A stretch of DNA of 64,000 bases from Stenotrophomonas maltophilia (lineage in GTDB: Bacteria; Pseudomonadota; Gammaproteobacteria; Xanthomonadales; Xanthomonadaceae). Both the position numbers and the translations under genes were made by a program. Below the pieces are notes generated by a model, which was not told the origin of the DNA, did no database searches, and saw nothing but the letters and a program-made list of their open reading frames with translations. The stretch covers positions 2,927,001 through 2,991,000 of the forward strand of contig NZ_CP154630.1 of assembly GCF_039555535.1 (NCBI RefSeq), given 5' to 3'. Shown piece after piece: positions 63,148-64,000 of this stretch (position 1 is its first letter; every line of letters begins with the position of its first letter).

Positions 63148-63555
63148 TTACTTGCGCTTCTTGCGCACGTACAGCACCAGCGAGTGCTCTTCCAGCTCGT
63201 AGCCGTGGTCGGCTGCGATCTTGCGCTGCAGCTCCTCGATCTCGTGGCTTTCGAACTCGATGATCTTGCCGCTGTCCACGTCGACCATATGGTCGTGGTG
63301 GCCGCCACGGTCCAGCTCGTAGACGGCCTGGCCACCTTCGAAATTGTGCTTGAGCACGAGGCCGGCGGCCTCGAACTGGGTCAGCACCCGGTACACCGTG
63401 GCCAGGCCGATCTCGTCGCCATGCTCCAGCAGCTGGCGGTAGATGTCTTCGGCGGTCATGTGGTGCTGGGCATTGCGCTGCTCGAGCAGCGCCAGGATCC
63501 GCATCCGCGGATGGGTCACCTTCAGGCCGACTTTACGCAGGTCGTGGGTTTCCAT
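63148..63555 (-). CDS. fur: ferric uptake regulator Fur
   Basis: Iron-dependent repressor, 135 residues. The winged helix is KVTHPRMRILALLEQRNAQH followed by MTAEDIYRQLLEHGDEIGLA, TVYRVLTQFEAAGLV. The metal-sensing part has HNFEGG, GGHHDHMVDVD and FESHEIEELQRKIAADHGYE. The usual structural-zinc Cys-x2-Cys is replaced by DVDSG, and the whole protein has no cysteine. Divergent from bamE (103 bp between starts), the arrangement described for omlA-fur in Xanthomonas. Confidence 0.95.
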   Translation of the reverse strand: METHDLRKVGLKVTHPRMRILALLEQRNAQHHMTAEDIYRQLLEHGDEIGLATVYRVLTQFEAAGLVLKHNFEGGQAVYELDRGGHHDHMVDVDSGKIIEFESHEIEELQRKIAADHGYELEEHSLVLYVRKKRK

Positions 63556-63658
63556 AGGTCTCCGTTCATTGGCGATTTAGCGCCAGCTGCCTCGGATTGG
63601 GTCGCGGTGGCACGCCGGGAGTGTATCATCGGTTTGATTTCCCCAACCGCCAGTCCCG

Positions 63659-64000
63659 ATGCGCAATCTCCTGTTGGTCGCCGCCGTCGCCCTGTCCACC
63701 ACCGGGTGCGGCATCATCTACAAGCAACCCATCTATCAGGGCAACCTGATCCGGGAAGATGCCGTGGCCAAGCTGCAGGTCGGGCAGAGCAAGCAGCAGG
63801 TCACCGCCCTGCTGGGCACCCCGTCCATTCCCGATCCGTTCCACGCCCAGCGCTGGGACTACACCTCCAGCCAGCGCGTGAACCGCCTGGGCCGTACCGA
63901 AGTGAAGAACTTCGTGGTGTTCTTCGAGAATGACACCGTGACCCGTTGGGAAGGCGACTACTTCCCGGGCAACGACAAGGCCCTGGCCCAGCAGACCGTG
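63659..64000 (+). CDS. bamE: outer membrane assembly lipoprotein BamE (OmlA/SmpA), 5' part
   Basis: Lipoprotein subunit of the BAM complex that inserts beta-barrel proteins in the outer membrane. Only the first ~114 residues are in the window. The lipoprotein signal is MRNLLLVAAVALSTTGCGII (Cys 17), and the mature part has YQGNLIREDAVAKLQVGQSK, QQVTALLGTPSIPDPFHAQR and NFVVFFENDTVTRWEGDYFP, all BamE landmarks. A TATCAT at 63624-63629 is a possible -10. Divergently transcribed from fur. Confidence 0.93.
   Translation, partial: MRNLLLVAAVALSTTGCGIIYKQPIYQGNLIREDAVAKLQVGQSKQQVTALLGTPSIPDPFHAQRWDYTSSQRVNRLGRTEVKNFVVFFENDTVTRWEGDYFPGNDKALAQQTV

Overview
The window is strongly GC-rich bacterial chromosome, and everything points to Stenotrophomonas (S. 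maltophilia complex, Xanthomonadaceae). It contains Xanthomonadaceae-type orthologues (a FimX-like protein, a fur/bamE(omlA) divergent pair, the hrcA-grpE-dnaK-dnaJ order, a FabV enoyl-ACP reductase), and the spaces between genes are full of GTAG-headed palindromes that match the known S. maltophilia SMAG repeat family. No rRNA, tRNA, CRISPR array, prophage or complete insertion sequence was seen. The gene content is mostly housekeeping.

Layout. 1-2 kb: start of rpsA, cmk, a zinc-free type L36 gene and a small BamE-like secreted protein. 2-6 kb: agmatine-to-putrescine genes aguA and aguB, a GNAT acetyltransferase and a TraB-family membrane protein. 6.0-6.7 kb: an 8 x 87-bp tandem array of SMAG dimers. 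6.9-14.6 kb: a tightly overlapped efflux operon (adaptor lipoprotein plus two RND permeases, no outer-membrane channel). 14.8-15.7 kb: two small c-type cytochromes. 15.9-22.4 kb: uup, a LysR/YeiH divergent pair, dbpA, apt. 22.9-29 kb: selO, a GST, a cold-shock gene, YaiI, an RluA-type pseudouridine synthase, YaeQ and an HI0933-type flavoprotein. 29-32.6 kb: FimX-like c-di-GMP protein and fabV. 33.3-39 kb: queA-tgt-yajC-secD-secF, all on the minus strand. 39-44 kb: a class III aminotransferase, a LOG-family hydrolase and a GAF-GAF-GGDEF-EAL protein. 44.6-48.9 kb: ECF sigma factor with a membrane partner, YigZ, an ABC exporter and a 64-residue protein. 49-54 kb: pdxY-tyrA, an MFS transporter and its divergent AraC regulator. 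54-60.7 kb: the heat-shock operon hrcA-grpE-dnaK-dnaJ and recN. 60.8-64 kb: a LysR/SGNH-esterase divergent pair, fur and the start of bamE.

The most unusual content lies between genes. Besides SMAG there are at least three more palindrome families: (i) 0.4-0.5 kb composite, nested inverted-repeat elements at about 22.4, 32.8 and 51.2 kb, with a half copy at 17.8 kb. Their 25-bp stems differ from copy to copy but stay self-complementary, and their ~52-nt loops are modular. (ii) Exact 41-nt palindromes (17-7-17) that begin GGGGTCAGA. One of them forms the 3' end of an esterase gene. (iii) Short palindromes with a constant ACCTTGGT core and exchangeable arms. The compensatory changes suggest that the folded shape, not the sequence, is what is maintained.
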